Shown one piece after another: positions 23,911 to 31,222 of a DNA stretch of 34,558 bases (positions are counted from its first letter, which is position 1; every line of letters starts with the position of its first letter). A program made the position numbers and the translations under genes. This stretch comes from BOG-938 sp035524315 (lineage in GTDB: Bacteria > Pseudomonadota > Alphaproteobacteria > Caulobacterales > Caulobacteraceae). The stretch covers positions 1-34,558 of the forward strand of contig DATKPD010000051.1 in the NCBI GenBank assembly GCA_035524315.1, in the 5' to 3' direction. Under the pieces are notes generated by a model. The model saw only the letters and a list, made by a program, of their open reading frames with translations. It did no database searches and was not told the DNA's origin.

Positions 23911-25236
23911 GTGACGATCAACGCACGGGTCCTCATTCTCGCCCGCGACGATCAGTTCGCCGGTCCTCTGGCCGAGGGGCTGGACCGCCTCGGCTGGCGA
24001 ACAATCACGGCGCGCGGCCCCTATGCGGCGATGGCGGCGCTGGGCGACCTGCAGATCGAGGCCGCGATCGTCGATATGATCAGCTTCGGCGAAGACGCCC
24101 TGGGCCTGGCCAAAAAGCTCAAGGCCGCGTCGGGCAAGCGGCGGCTTCCGGTCATCGCCATCAGCGACCCGGACGCCAATCTCGACGAATGGGGGTACGA
24201 CCTGACCCTCGCCCCGCCGCTGCATCCGGCGCAGGCTGCCCTGCGGCTGGAATCCCTGGTGCGCGGCGCCGTGGCCGAGGAGGAGTTCGAGCTGCGGCTG
24301 GAGACCTTCGCCGACCGAGGCCGGCGGCTCGACTTGCCGGAAGACAACCAGGGGCCGTTCCGCATCCTGGCCGTGGGCGAGCCGGCGCCGCAGTTCCTGG
24401 CCCTGTCCAACGCCCTGACCCGCAGCGGCGTGGAGACCGTCGGAGCGTTCACCGCCTACACCGCCTTCGACTATCTGCACGAACGGCCGTTCGACGCGGT
24501 GGTGCTGTGGGCCGGCGACAACGATTCAGAGGCCCTGTCGATCGCCGCGGGCATGCGGCGCAACACCCGCCTCTACCACATCCCCGCCCTGCTCTATCTC
24601 AAGGCCGAGGCGATGGTGACCCTGGCCGAGGTGTATCACCGGGGCATTTCCGATGTCGCCTCGCCCGACACGCCCGAGATCGAAACGGCCAAGCGCGTGG
24701 TTGAACTGGCCCGCGCGCACCGTCGCCAGACCACCATCCGCAACGCGCTCGAAAAGGCGCGCAGCTCCGGCCTGATGGACGCCGCCACCGGGTTGTTCAC
24801 CCGCGATCTGTTCGCCGCGCATCTGGTGCGCCTGACCCAGGCCTCTCGCGCGCGCCGGCGGACCCTGTCGGTGTGCGTGCTCAAGCTGACCGAGCGGATC
24901 GATCTGAAGCCCCTGCGCGACAATGGCTGGATCGACCGGGCCATCCCCCAGATCGGCTCGATGATCGGCCGCCTGGTGCGGGTGGAGGACACGGCCGCTC
25001 GTCTGGGCCCCGAACTGTTCGCCCTGGCCCTGCCCTCCACCAGCCAGCACGCCGCCCGGGCCGCCGCCGAGCGCATTTCCGCCGTGATCGGATGCACCGC
25101 CTTCGACGCCGGCGACAGCCGCCCGCCGTTCGTGGTCGAATTCGACATCGGCGTGGCTGAGTTGGAGCCGGGTGAGAACGCCGCCAAGGCCCTGGAACGC
25201 GCCGCGGCCGGCGCGATGCAGGCCAAGGCCAGCTAG
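23911..25236 (+). CDS. popA: PopA-type c-di-GMP effector: two receiver domains and a degenerate GGDEF domain
   Basis: A 441-residue protein with the layout of Caulobacter PopA, a PleD paralogue. Receiver 1 (about 5-120) has a candidate phospho-acceptor Asp55 (AAIVDM) but APP where the KP motif should be. Receiver 2 (about 150-268) has VVLWAGD and no acceptor Asp. The GGDEF domain (about 285-438) starts DAATGLFTRDLF; its active site reads GPELF (366-370) instead of GGDEF, so it should not make c-di-GMP. The inhibitory-site motif RVED (Arg357, Asp360) is intact, as needed for ligand binding. In Caulobacter, PopA binds c-di-GMP and brings CtrA to the ClpXP protease at the pole. GTG start. Confidence 0.88.
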   Translation: MTINARVLILARDDQFAGPLAEGLDRLGWRTITARGPYAAMAALGDLQIEAAIVDMISFGEDALGLAKKLKAASGKRRLPVIAISDPDANLDEWGYDLTLAPPLHPAQAALRLESLVRGAVAEEEFELRLETFADRGRRLDLPEDNQGPFRILAVGEPAPQFLALSNALTRSGVETVGAFTAYTAFDYLHERPFDAVVLWAGDNDSEALSIAAGMRRNTRLYHIPALLYLKAEAMVTLAEVYHRGISDVASPDTPEIETAKRVVELARAHRRQTTIRNALEKARSSGLMDAATGLFTRDLFAAHLVRLTQASRARRRTLSVCVLKLTERIDLKPLRDNGWIDRAIPQIGSMIGRLVRVEDTAARLGPELFALALPSTSQHAARAAAERISAVIGCTAFDAGDSRPPFVVEFDIGVAELEPGENAAKALERAAAGAMQAKAS

Positions 25237-25457
25237 GCGACGAGGGATCGGCCGATCGAGCATTCATCCAGCCGAGGTCGGATTGATGTCCAGGTGATCC
25301 CCACCCCCAGCAGGGCATCTCAGACTCGCGCGGCCTCCTTGTCGGCGCGTCCAAATCGCTCCGCAAGTGATAAGAATCTCGTCGGGGCAATAGAGTTGGC
25401 CGTCGCCATGCGCCATAAGGGCGCGGGGTGGAATAGACGCTATCCGCTGGATACCAC

Positions 25458-25489
25458 TTATGTTGCGGATAGATCATATGCAACCATAA
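25458..25489. promoter_or_regulatory. imperfect inverted repeat upstream of the PepSY gene
   Basis: TTATGTTGC (25458-25466) and GCAACCATAA (25480-25489) are inverted with one extra base, around a 13-base AT-rich spacer. The site ends 16 bp before the ATG, in an otherwise gene-free 269-bp gap (25237-25505). It could be an operator or an RNA stem covering the ribosome-binding site. The regulator is unknown. Confidence 0.35.
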
Positions 25490-25505
25490 CGGGGAACTCC
25501 TTCGA

Positions 25506-26078
25506 ATGCCTATCAGCATGCTCATCAGGCAAATTCACACGTGGCTGGCGGTTTTCATTGCGCCTAGCGTTCTGTTCTTCGCCATCACGGGCGGCTTGCA
25601 GCTGTATCATCTGCATGAAAATCACGGGGACTATCAGGCGCCCGCGCTCCTGCAGGAATTGGCGTCGGTGCACAAAGATCAGATCGTGCAGACCGACAAC
25701 CGGCGCCATGGACCGCCGCCGGCTGATGCTGGTAAGGACCACGGTCCGTCTGCCGACGCCGACCAAGACCACGGGCAGCCGGCGGCCGACGCTGGCAAAG
25801 ATCACGGTCCATCGGCCGATGCCGATAAAGACCATGGGGACGCACGCGGGCCCGGCGCCCCGGACGCCGGTCCGCCGGGTGGCCCGCCCCCGGGGAAGCA
25901 CGGCGAAGCGCGCTCCGCGATGGCCTTGAAGTTCGTGTTCCTGATCGTGTCCGCCTGCCTCGTCGTGACCACCCTGCTGGGTCTGTGGATGACGCTCAAA
26001 TACAGCCGGAACAAGGTATTGTGCGCCGTGTTGTTCGGGCTGGGAATCCTGCTCCCGCTGAGCACCTTCCTGCTCTGA
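25506..26078 (+). CDS. PepSY-associated membrane protein with His/Asp-rich repeats
   Basis: A 190-residue protein. The N-terminal helix (about 8-36, RQIHTWLAVFIAPSVLFFAITGG) matches PepSY-associated transmembrane segments, and a second helix pair lies at about 140-163 and 169-189. The loop between them (about 65-130) holds a 21-residue imperfect tandem repeat starting ADAGKDHGPSADAD at residue 73 and again at residue 94, with four DHG tripeptides. The loop faces the periplasm if the N terminus is inside, and its His and Asp could bind metal. The catalytic-like PepSY domain itself is not seen. Function unknown. It is convergent with the next gene, sharing hairpin 26109-26141. Confidence 0.72.
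   Translation: MPISMLIRQIHTWLAVFIAPSVLFFAITGGLQLYHLHENHGDYQAPALLQELASVHKDQIVQTDNRRHGPPPADAGKDHGPSADADQDHGQPAADAGKDHGPSADADKDHGDARGPGAPDAGPPGGPPPGKHGEARSAMALKFVFLIVSACLVVTTLLGLWMTLKYSRNKVLCAVLFGLGILLPLSTFLL
25722..25838 (+). repeat. 63-bp imperfect tandem repeat encoding DHG units
   Basis: The unit beginning at 25722 recurs at 25785 with mostly synonymous third-base changes, so the peptide is kept while the DNA has drifted. Each unit contains two shorter copies of about ten codons. Confidence 0.7.
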
Positions 26079-26108
26079 TTTTTCGGCCCCACTCCTACCT
26101 CATCGAAA

Positions 26109-26141
26109 TCAACGGCGCTTCAGCCTCTGAAGCGCCGTTGA
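26109..26141. terminator. long perfect hairpin between convergent genes
   Basis: A perfect 14-bp stem TCAACGGCGCTTCA/TGAAGCGCCGTTGA (26109-26122 with 26128-26141) and loop GCCTC. It lies between the PepSY gene (+) and the unknown gene (−). On the minus strand it is followed by TTTCGATG, and on the plus strand there is no T tract. It is probably a bidirectional terminator. Confidence 0.75.
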
Positions 26142-26240
26142 CGTATCTGGCCGAGGCCAGAGGAGCGTAGCAAGCTAAGCGCCCTTGGCTATCCGCTGGC
26201 GGCGCTCTTCACGAATCTTTTGAACAGGCCAGAAGCGGGG

Positions 26241-26579
26241 TCACGACCGCGCGGCGTCAGGCCTTACCGCCCGGCCCACACGGCGGTCTTCCTCCCAAAT
26301 CTCAATGGCTTGGTAGTGCGCCGATCTTGCGAACAATTGATCGACGTGGGCCATGGCTTCCGGGTCGCCGGCCAGCTCTACAGTGAGCAGAGAGGGAACC
26401 TGATAGCGGTCATCTTCGATATACAAGGTGTAGATGTTCACGTCGGACCGCCTAGCATGGTCGACAATTAGCGAAGACAGGGAACGGAACATGTCGGCCA
26501 GCCGACAGTTTCGCTTGTTTATTTCGCTATATCTGCGCGCAAGCTGCGGCTCGTAGGTGCTTGTCGACTCGATGTTCAT
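26241..26579 (-). CDS. small soluble protein of unknown function
   Basis: A 112-residue protein I do not recognise. The N-terminal half is helical and basic (QLARRYSEINKRNCRLADMFRSL). The C-terminal half has a strand-rich acidic part (NIYTLYIEDDRYQVPSLLTVELAG) and a helix with ARSAHYQAIEIWEEDRRVG. The ATG at 26579 was chosen; the longer frame to 27059 is antisense to the regulator gene. It is divergent from the Crp/Fnr gene with only 27 bp between starts, so the two must share regulatory DNA. Confidence 0.72.
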   Translation of the reverse strand: MNIESTSTYEPQLARRYSEINKRNCRLADMFRSLSSLIVDHARRSDVNIYTLYIEDDRYQVPSLLTVELAGDPEAMAHVDQLFARSAHYQAIEIWEEDRRVGRAVRPDAARS

Positions 26580-26606
26580 GCGCGGCCTAGTGGAGGATGC
26601 GCCTGA

Positions 26607-27344
26607 ATGAGAGCTGAAAAACAACAGACGAACGCCATGGATACCCGCAACCATGTGCTCAATGGCTTGCCGGCGCGCGATCTGGCGGCGCTGTCGCCAT
26701 TCGCCATGGCGGTGTCGCTCGCCTCGGGCGACGTCCTGTTCGAACCTGACGACGCCATTGAGCGGGTCTACTTCCCCAACACAGCCGTACTGTCCGTGGT
26801 GACCATCATGGAGGACGGCCGCGCGGTCGAGAGCGACACCGTCGGCTGCGAGAGCGCGGTCGGACTGCTGGAAACCCTGGCCGCGACACGCGCGATCAGC
26901 CGCACCTTCACCCAGATTCCCGGCATGGCGATCAGCATTCCCGCCGCGCGCATCCGCCAGCAAGCCGAAGCCAATCCGGCCCTGCGCGCCGTGCTGCTGC
27001 GCCATACCCAAGCCAATCTGGCCCAGGCGCATCAGTCGGTCGCGTGCAACGCCCTGCACAGCGTGGAACAGCGCCTATGCCGATGGCTGCTAGCCTCGCA
27101 TGATCGCACCGCCAACGACACCATCCACATCACCCAGCAATATCTGGCCACCATGGTCGGCGTGCAGCGGACCACCGTGACCCAGGCGTTGCACGAGTTG
27201 GTGTCCGCCAGGCTGATCCGCCAGGGCCGAGGCCAGGTGCAGGTGCTCAACCGCCGAGGCCTGGAGGCGCGCGCCTGCGAGTGCCACGCCGCGCTGAAAT
27301 GGACCCTGGGCCGTCTGGTGGGCCAGCCGTCGCACTCGGGTTAG
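26607..27344 (+). CDS. Crp/Fnr family transcriptional regulator
   Basis: A 245-residue regulator. The cyclic-nucleotide-like sensor domain covers about residues 15-150 (FEPDDAIERVYFPNTAVLSVV, then SDTVGCESAVGLL). The HTH_Crp domain follows (about 165-235) with QRLCRWLLASHDR, the ITQQYLATMVGVQRTTVTQALHEL helix-turn-helix and a wing GQVQVLNRRGLE. The cAMP-binding Arg/Glu pocket is not evident, and there is no N-terminal Cys cluster for an iron-sulphur centre, so the signal is unknown. I chose ATG 26607 because GGAGGA lies at 26592-26597; another ATG is at 26637. It ends 21 bp before the convergent mfd. Confidence 0.88.
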   Translation: MRAEKQQTNAMDTRNHVLNGLPARDLAALSPFAMAVSLASGDVLFEPDDAIERVYFPNTAVLSVVTIMEDGRAVESDTVGCESAVGLLETLAATRAISRTFTQIPGMAISIPAARIRQQAEANPALRAVLLRHTQANLAQAHQSVACNALHSVEQRLCRWLLASHDRTANDTIHITQQYLATMVGVQRTTVTQALHELVSARLIRQGRGQVQVLNRRGLEARACECHAALKWTLGRLVGQPSHSG

Positions 27345-27365
27345 GCGCGCAGGACGCCGCTGGCG

Positions 27366-30300
27366 CTACGCCGCCTGAAGCGCGACCTTGGCCAATTGGG
27401 CGAGGATGCGCTCAGCGGCGGCCAGCCGCTGGTCGGGGGTTTCCCACTCGCCCTTGATCACCACCTTGGCGTCGGGCCGCAAGCGCCAGAACGCCTGGTT
27501 CTTCTGCACCAGGCTGACCAGACCGGCGGGGTTGGTGAAGTGGTCCTCGCGGAATCCGACCACCGCGCCCTTGGGCCCCACATCGATCTTGGACACGTGG
27601 GCCTGGCGGCACAGGCCCTTGATCGCCACCACCTTGAGCAACTGGTCAGCTTCCTTGGGCAAGGGCCCAAAGCGGTCGATCAGCTCAGCGGCCAGGGCTT
27701 CGCGGTCCTCCGGGCGCTCGGCCTCCGAGAGGCGGCGATAGAGGGCCAGCCGCACGTTGAGATCGGGAACATACTCTTCGGGGATCAGCACCGCCGCCCC
27801 GGTGTTGATCTGCGGCGACCAGCCGCGCGTCAGGTCCGGCTCGCCCGCCCCGCTCTCGCGCAGTTCGGCCACGGCGTCCTCCAGCATCTGCTGGTAGAGT
27901 TCCACACCCACCTCGCGGATATGGCCCGACTGTTCGTCGCCGAGCAGATTGCCGCCCCCGCGGATGTCGAGGTCGTGCGACGCCAACTGGAAGCCCGCGC
28001 CCAGGCTGTCGAGCGACTGCAGCACCTTGAGCCGCTTCTCCGCAGACAGGGTCAAGGTGCGGTCGGCCGGTGTGGTCAGATAGGCGTAGGCGCGCGACTT
28101 GGCCCGGCCGACCCGTCCGCGCAGCTGATAGAGCTGAGCCAGACCGAACATGTCCGCCCGGTGGATGATCAGGGTGTTGGCGGTGGGGATGTCCAGGCCG
28201 GATTCCACGATGGTGGTCGACAGCAGCACGTCGTACTGGCCGTCGTAGAAGGCCGTCATCACGTCCTCCAGCTGGCTCGGGGCCATCTGGCCGTGACCGA
28301 CCACGAACTTGATCTCGGGCGCCTGCTCGCGCAGGAACCGCTCGATCTCGGTCAGGTCAGCGATGCGCGGCACCACGTAATAGGCCTGGCCGCCGCGATA
28401 TTTCTCGCGCAGCAAGGCCTCGCGGATCACCACCGGGTCGTGGGGCGTGACATAGGTGCGCACGGCCAGGCGATCGACCGGCGGGGTGGCGATGATCGAC
28501 ATCTCGCGGATGCCCGACAGCGCCATCTGCAGGGTGCGCGGGATCGGCGTGGCCGTCAGGGTCAGCATATGCACATCGGCGCGCAGGGCCTTGAGCCGCT
28601 CCTTGTGCTTGACCCCGAAGTGCTGCTCCTCGTCGACGATCACCAGACCCAGATCCTTGAACCCGACCTGCTGGCTCAGCACCGCATGGGTGCCCACCAC
28701 GATCTCGATCTCGCCGTTCTTGAGGCCCTCGCGCGTTTCGGCGGCGTCCTTGCCCGTCACCAGGCGCGACAGCTGGCGCACCTTGATGGGCCAGCCCTGG
28801 AAACGGTCGGAGAAGGTCTTGAAGTGCTGGCGCGCCAGCAAGGTGGTGGGGCACACCACGGCCACCTGCTGGCCGCTCATGGCCATGACGAAGGCGGCGC
28901 GCAGGGCCACCTCGGTCTTGCCGAAGCCCACGTCCCCGCAGATCAGCCGGTCCATCGGTTTGCCGGCCGCCAGATCGCCCAGCACGTCGGCGATGGCGCT
29001 CAGCTGGTCGTCGGTTTCCTCGTAGGGGAACCGAGCGCAGAATTCGTCAAACAGGCCGTGCGGCGGGTCGACCTCGGCCGTGGCCTTCATCTGGCGCGCG
29101 GCGGCCAGCTTGATCAGGCCCTCCGCCATCTCGCGCAGGCGCTCCTTGGCGCGCGCCTTGCGCGCCTGCCACGCGGCGCCGCCCAGGCGGTCGAGCTGGA
29201 CGCTTTCGCCGTCCGCGCCGTAGCGGGTCAAAAGGTCAATGTTCTCGACCGGCAGATAGAGCTTTGACTCTCCGCCGTAGACAATCTCCAGGCAGTCGTG
29301 CGGGGCGTCCTGCACCTGCAGGGTCTTCAGGCCGGTGTAGCGCCCGATGCCATGGTCGATGTGCACCACCAGGTCGCCCACAGTCAGGGACGACGCCTCG
29401 GCCAGGAAGTTTTGCGCCCTTCGCCGCCGCCGCGGCCGGGCCAGGCGGTCGCCCAGCAAATCGGTTTCCGACACCACGGCCAGGGAGTCGGTCTCAAAGC
29501 CGTTGTCCAGCGGCAGGACCACCCGCTGAGGAACCTTGGGGTCATTGGCCTTGGCCGCCTGCCAATAGGGCGCGAACGGGACGCGGGTCAGGCCGTGGTC
29601 GGCCAGCATCGCCCCCAGGCGTTCGGATGAGCCCTCCGACCACGAGGCGAACAGCACGCGTTTGCCGGCTGAGCTCAGAGCCCGCGCATGGGCGGCGGCA
29701 GCTTCGAACAAGTTGACGCTGTCCTGGGCGCGCTCGGGCGCGAAGTTGCGCCCCGCCTTGGCGCCCATGTCGATGATCGCGTCGGTCGGCGCCTTCTGGA
29801 ACGGACTGAAGCGGCGCACCGGACGGTCGTTGAGGGCCCGAGCCCATTCGTCGGGCGTCAGGTAGAGATCGGCGGGCGCCAGGGCGTGATAGGCCGATTT
29901 GGCGCCCTTGGCCGTTTCCAGCCGCGCCTCATGCGCGTCCTCGATCATGGCCAGGCGCTCGTCGCGCGCCTCTTCGGCCTGATGATCGATGGCCACCAGG
30001 GCGTCTGGCCCCAGGTAGTCGAACAGGGTGTCGAGTCGGGCGTAGAACAGGGGCAGCCAATGCTCCAGGCCGGAGCGACGCGCGCCTTCGCTGACCGCGG
30101 CGTAGAGCGGATCGTCGCCCGGCGCGCCAAAGCGGCTGAGGTAGCCTTTACGGAACCGGGCGATCGCGTCGGCGTCGAGCAGCACCTCGGACACCGGCAA
30201 CAGGTCGATCGTCTTGAGCTGGCGCGTCGAGCGCTGGGTCTCGGGATCGAAGGCGCGGATCGATTCCAGCGTATCGCCGAACAGGTCCAGGCGCACCGGC

Positions 30301-30869
30301 TCCTCGCCGCCGGGGGGCCAGACGTCGATCACCCCGCCGCGAATGGCGAATTCGCCTTTCTCCGCCACGGTCGATGCGCGGATGTAGCCGTTGACGGCGA
30401 AGTATCGCTCCAGGTCGGCGACGTTGACGTCGTTGCCGGTGCGCGCCCGATAGCTGGCCGCGGCGACCGCGTTCTTGGGCGGCAGGCGTTGCAGCAGGGC
30501 GTGGGCGGTTGTGACGATCAGGCGCGACCCCGGCGCCTTGGGATCGGCCGCCTTGGAATCGGGCGCTTCGGCCAGGCGGCTGAGCGTGGCCATACGTTCG
30601 GCGGCTATGGCCGCCGATGGACCAATCCGGTCGTAGGGCAGGCAGTCCCACGAGGGCAGGCGCAGCACCTCGAATTGCGGCGCGAAGAATGAGAATGCGC
30701 CAGCGAAGGCCGAGGCCCGCGCCGTATCCCGCGCCACATAGACGCTGACGCCGGCGCGCACGCGGGCGATGTCGGCCATGACCAAGGCGTCGAAGCCCTC
30801 GGGCGCATTGGCCAGCTCCAGGCTTTCGCGCGCCTGAGCGATGCGTTTGAGATCAGGAGATGCGGACAC
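27366..30869 (-). CDS. mfd: transcription-repair coupling factor
   Basis: A 1167-residue protein of normal length. It removes RNA polymerase stalled at DNA lesions and recruits UvrA. The N-terminal UvrB-like module (about 1-350) lacks helicase motifs. The RNA-polymerase-interacting CarD-like domain (about 490-560) contains GDLVVHIDHGIGRYTGL. The RecG-like motor has Walker A GDVGFGKTE near residue 645 and DEEQHFGV near 743, then TATPIPRTLQ, and helicase motif VI in QLRGRVGR. The TRCF C-terminal domain (about 1000-1150) follows. It is the third leftward gene of the mfd/sdhE block, 11 bp after sdhE, and divergent to recG. Confidence 0.97.
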   Translation of the reverse strand: MSASPDLKRIAQARESLELANAPEGFDALVMADIARVRAGVSVYVARDTARASAFAGAFSFFAPQFEVLRLPSWDCLPYDRIGPSAAIAAERMATLSRLAEAPDSKAADPKAPGSRLIVTTAHALLQRLPPKNAVAAASYRARTGNDVNVADLERYFAVNGYIRASTVAEKGEFAIRGGVIDVWPPGGEEPVRLDLFGDTLESIRAFDPETQRSTRQLKTIDLLPVSEVLLDADAIARFRKGYLSRFGAPGDDPLYAAVSEGARRSGLEHWLPLFYARLDTLFDYLGPDALVAIDHQAEEARDERLAMIEDAHEARLETAKGAKSAYHALAPADLYLTPDEWARALNDRPVRRFSPFQKAPTDAIIDMGAKAGRNFAPERAQDSVNLFEAAAAHARALSSAGKRVLFASWSEGSSERLGAMLADHGLTRVPFAPYWQAAKANDPKVPQRVVLPLDNGFETDSLAVVSETDLLGDRLARPRRRRRAQNFLAEASSLTVGDLVVHIDHGIGRYTGLKTLQVQDAPHDCLEIVYGGESKLYLPVENIDLLTRYGADGESVQLDRLGGAAWQARKARAKERLREMAEGLIKLAAARQMKATAEVDPPHGLFDEFCARFPYEETDDQLSAIADVLGDLAAGKPMDRLICGDVGFGKTEVALRAAFVMAMSGQQVAVVCPTTLLARQHFKTFSDRFQGWPIKVRQLSRLVTGKDAAETREGLKNGEIEIVVGTHAVLSQQVGFKDLGLVIVDEEQHFGVKHKERLKALRADVHMLTLTATPIPRTLQMALSGIREMSIIATPPVDRLAVRTYVTPHDPVVIREALLREKYRGGQAYYVVPRIADLTEIERFLREQAPEIKFVVGHGQMAPSQLEDVMTAFYDGQYDVLLSTTIVESGLDIPTANTLIIHRADMFGLAQLYQLRGRVGRAKSRAYAYLTTPADRTLTLSAEKRLKVLQSLDSLGAGFQLASHDLDIRGGGNLLGDEQSGHIREVGVELYQQMLEDAVAELRESGAGEPDLTRGWSPQINTGAAVLIPEEYVPDLNVRLALYRRLSEAERPEDREALAAELIDRFGPLPKEADQLLKVVAIKGLCRQAHVSKIDVGPKGAVVGFREDHFTNPAGLVSLVQKNQAFWRLRPDAKVVIKGEWETPDQRLAAAERILAQLAKVALQAA

Positions 30870-30880
30870 GGCTTACTCGT

Positions 30881-31165
30881 TCAGGCGCCGGTATCCGCGC
30901 CGATCGTGGTGTGGGCTTGCAGCATGAACGCGCGGAGCATCGCCAGGATCTCGCCCTCGAACACCTCCGGCGCCGCCTCGCGCCCGATGATCCAGGCATA
31001 GAGGTCCTGGTCGGGCTGGTCGAGCAGCTGCTCGAACGCGTCCACCTGAGCCGGCGACAGCTCGGCCAGGCGCGCGCGGGCGAAGCCGCCGATGATGATG
31101 TCGGCCTCGCGAAAGCCGCGATGGTCGGCGCGGTACAGCAGCTTCTTGAGGCGCGGGTCATCCAT
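30881..31165 (-). CDS. sdhE: FAD assembly factor SdhE / succinate dehydrogenase assembly factor 2 family
   Basis: A 94-residue protein of the DUF339 family. The RGxxE motif HRGFREADII (Arg16-Glu20 region) is the signature used to help attach FAD to succinate dehydrogenase subunit SdhA. The rest is a five-helix bundle with ARLAELSPAQVDAFEQLLD and DLYAWIIG. The ATG at 31165 gives the usual length; the longer open frame upstream is antisense to recG. sdhE beside mfd and recG is a common alphaproteobacterial arrangement. The mfd start lies 11 bp downstream. Confidence 0.93.
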   Translation of the reverse strand: MDDPRLKKLLYRADHRGFREADIIIGGFARARLAELSPAQVDAFEQLLDQPDQDLYAWIIGREAAPEVFEGEILAMLRAFMLQAHTTIGADTGA

Positions 31166-31222
31166 GGAACGGCCGGTATAGAGCCCCGCGCGGGAGCGCG
31201 CCAGCCACGCTATGCTGGCCAA

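Noticed and set aside
25246..25257. GATCGGCCGATC palindrome after popA
   Set aside because: Short GC-rich palindromes are frequent here, and there is no T tract, so a terminator call is not supported.
27396..29267. 623-codon open frame antisense to mfd
   Set aside because: Gln/His/Leu/Arg-rich shadow of a very well supported gene; no recognisable motif.
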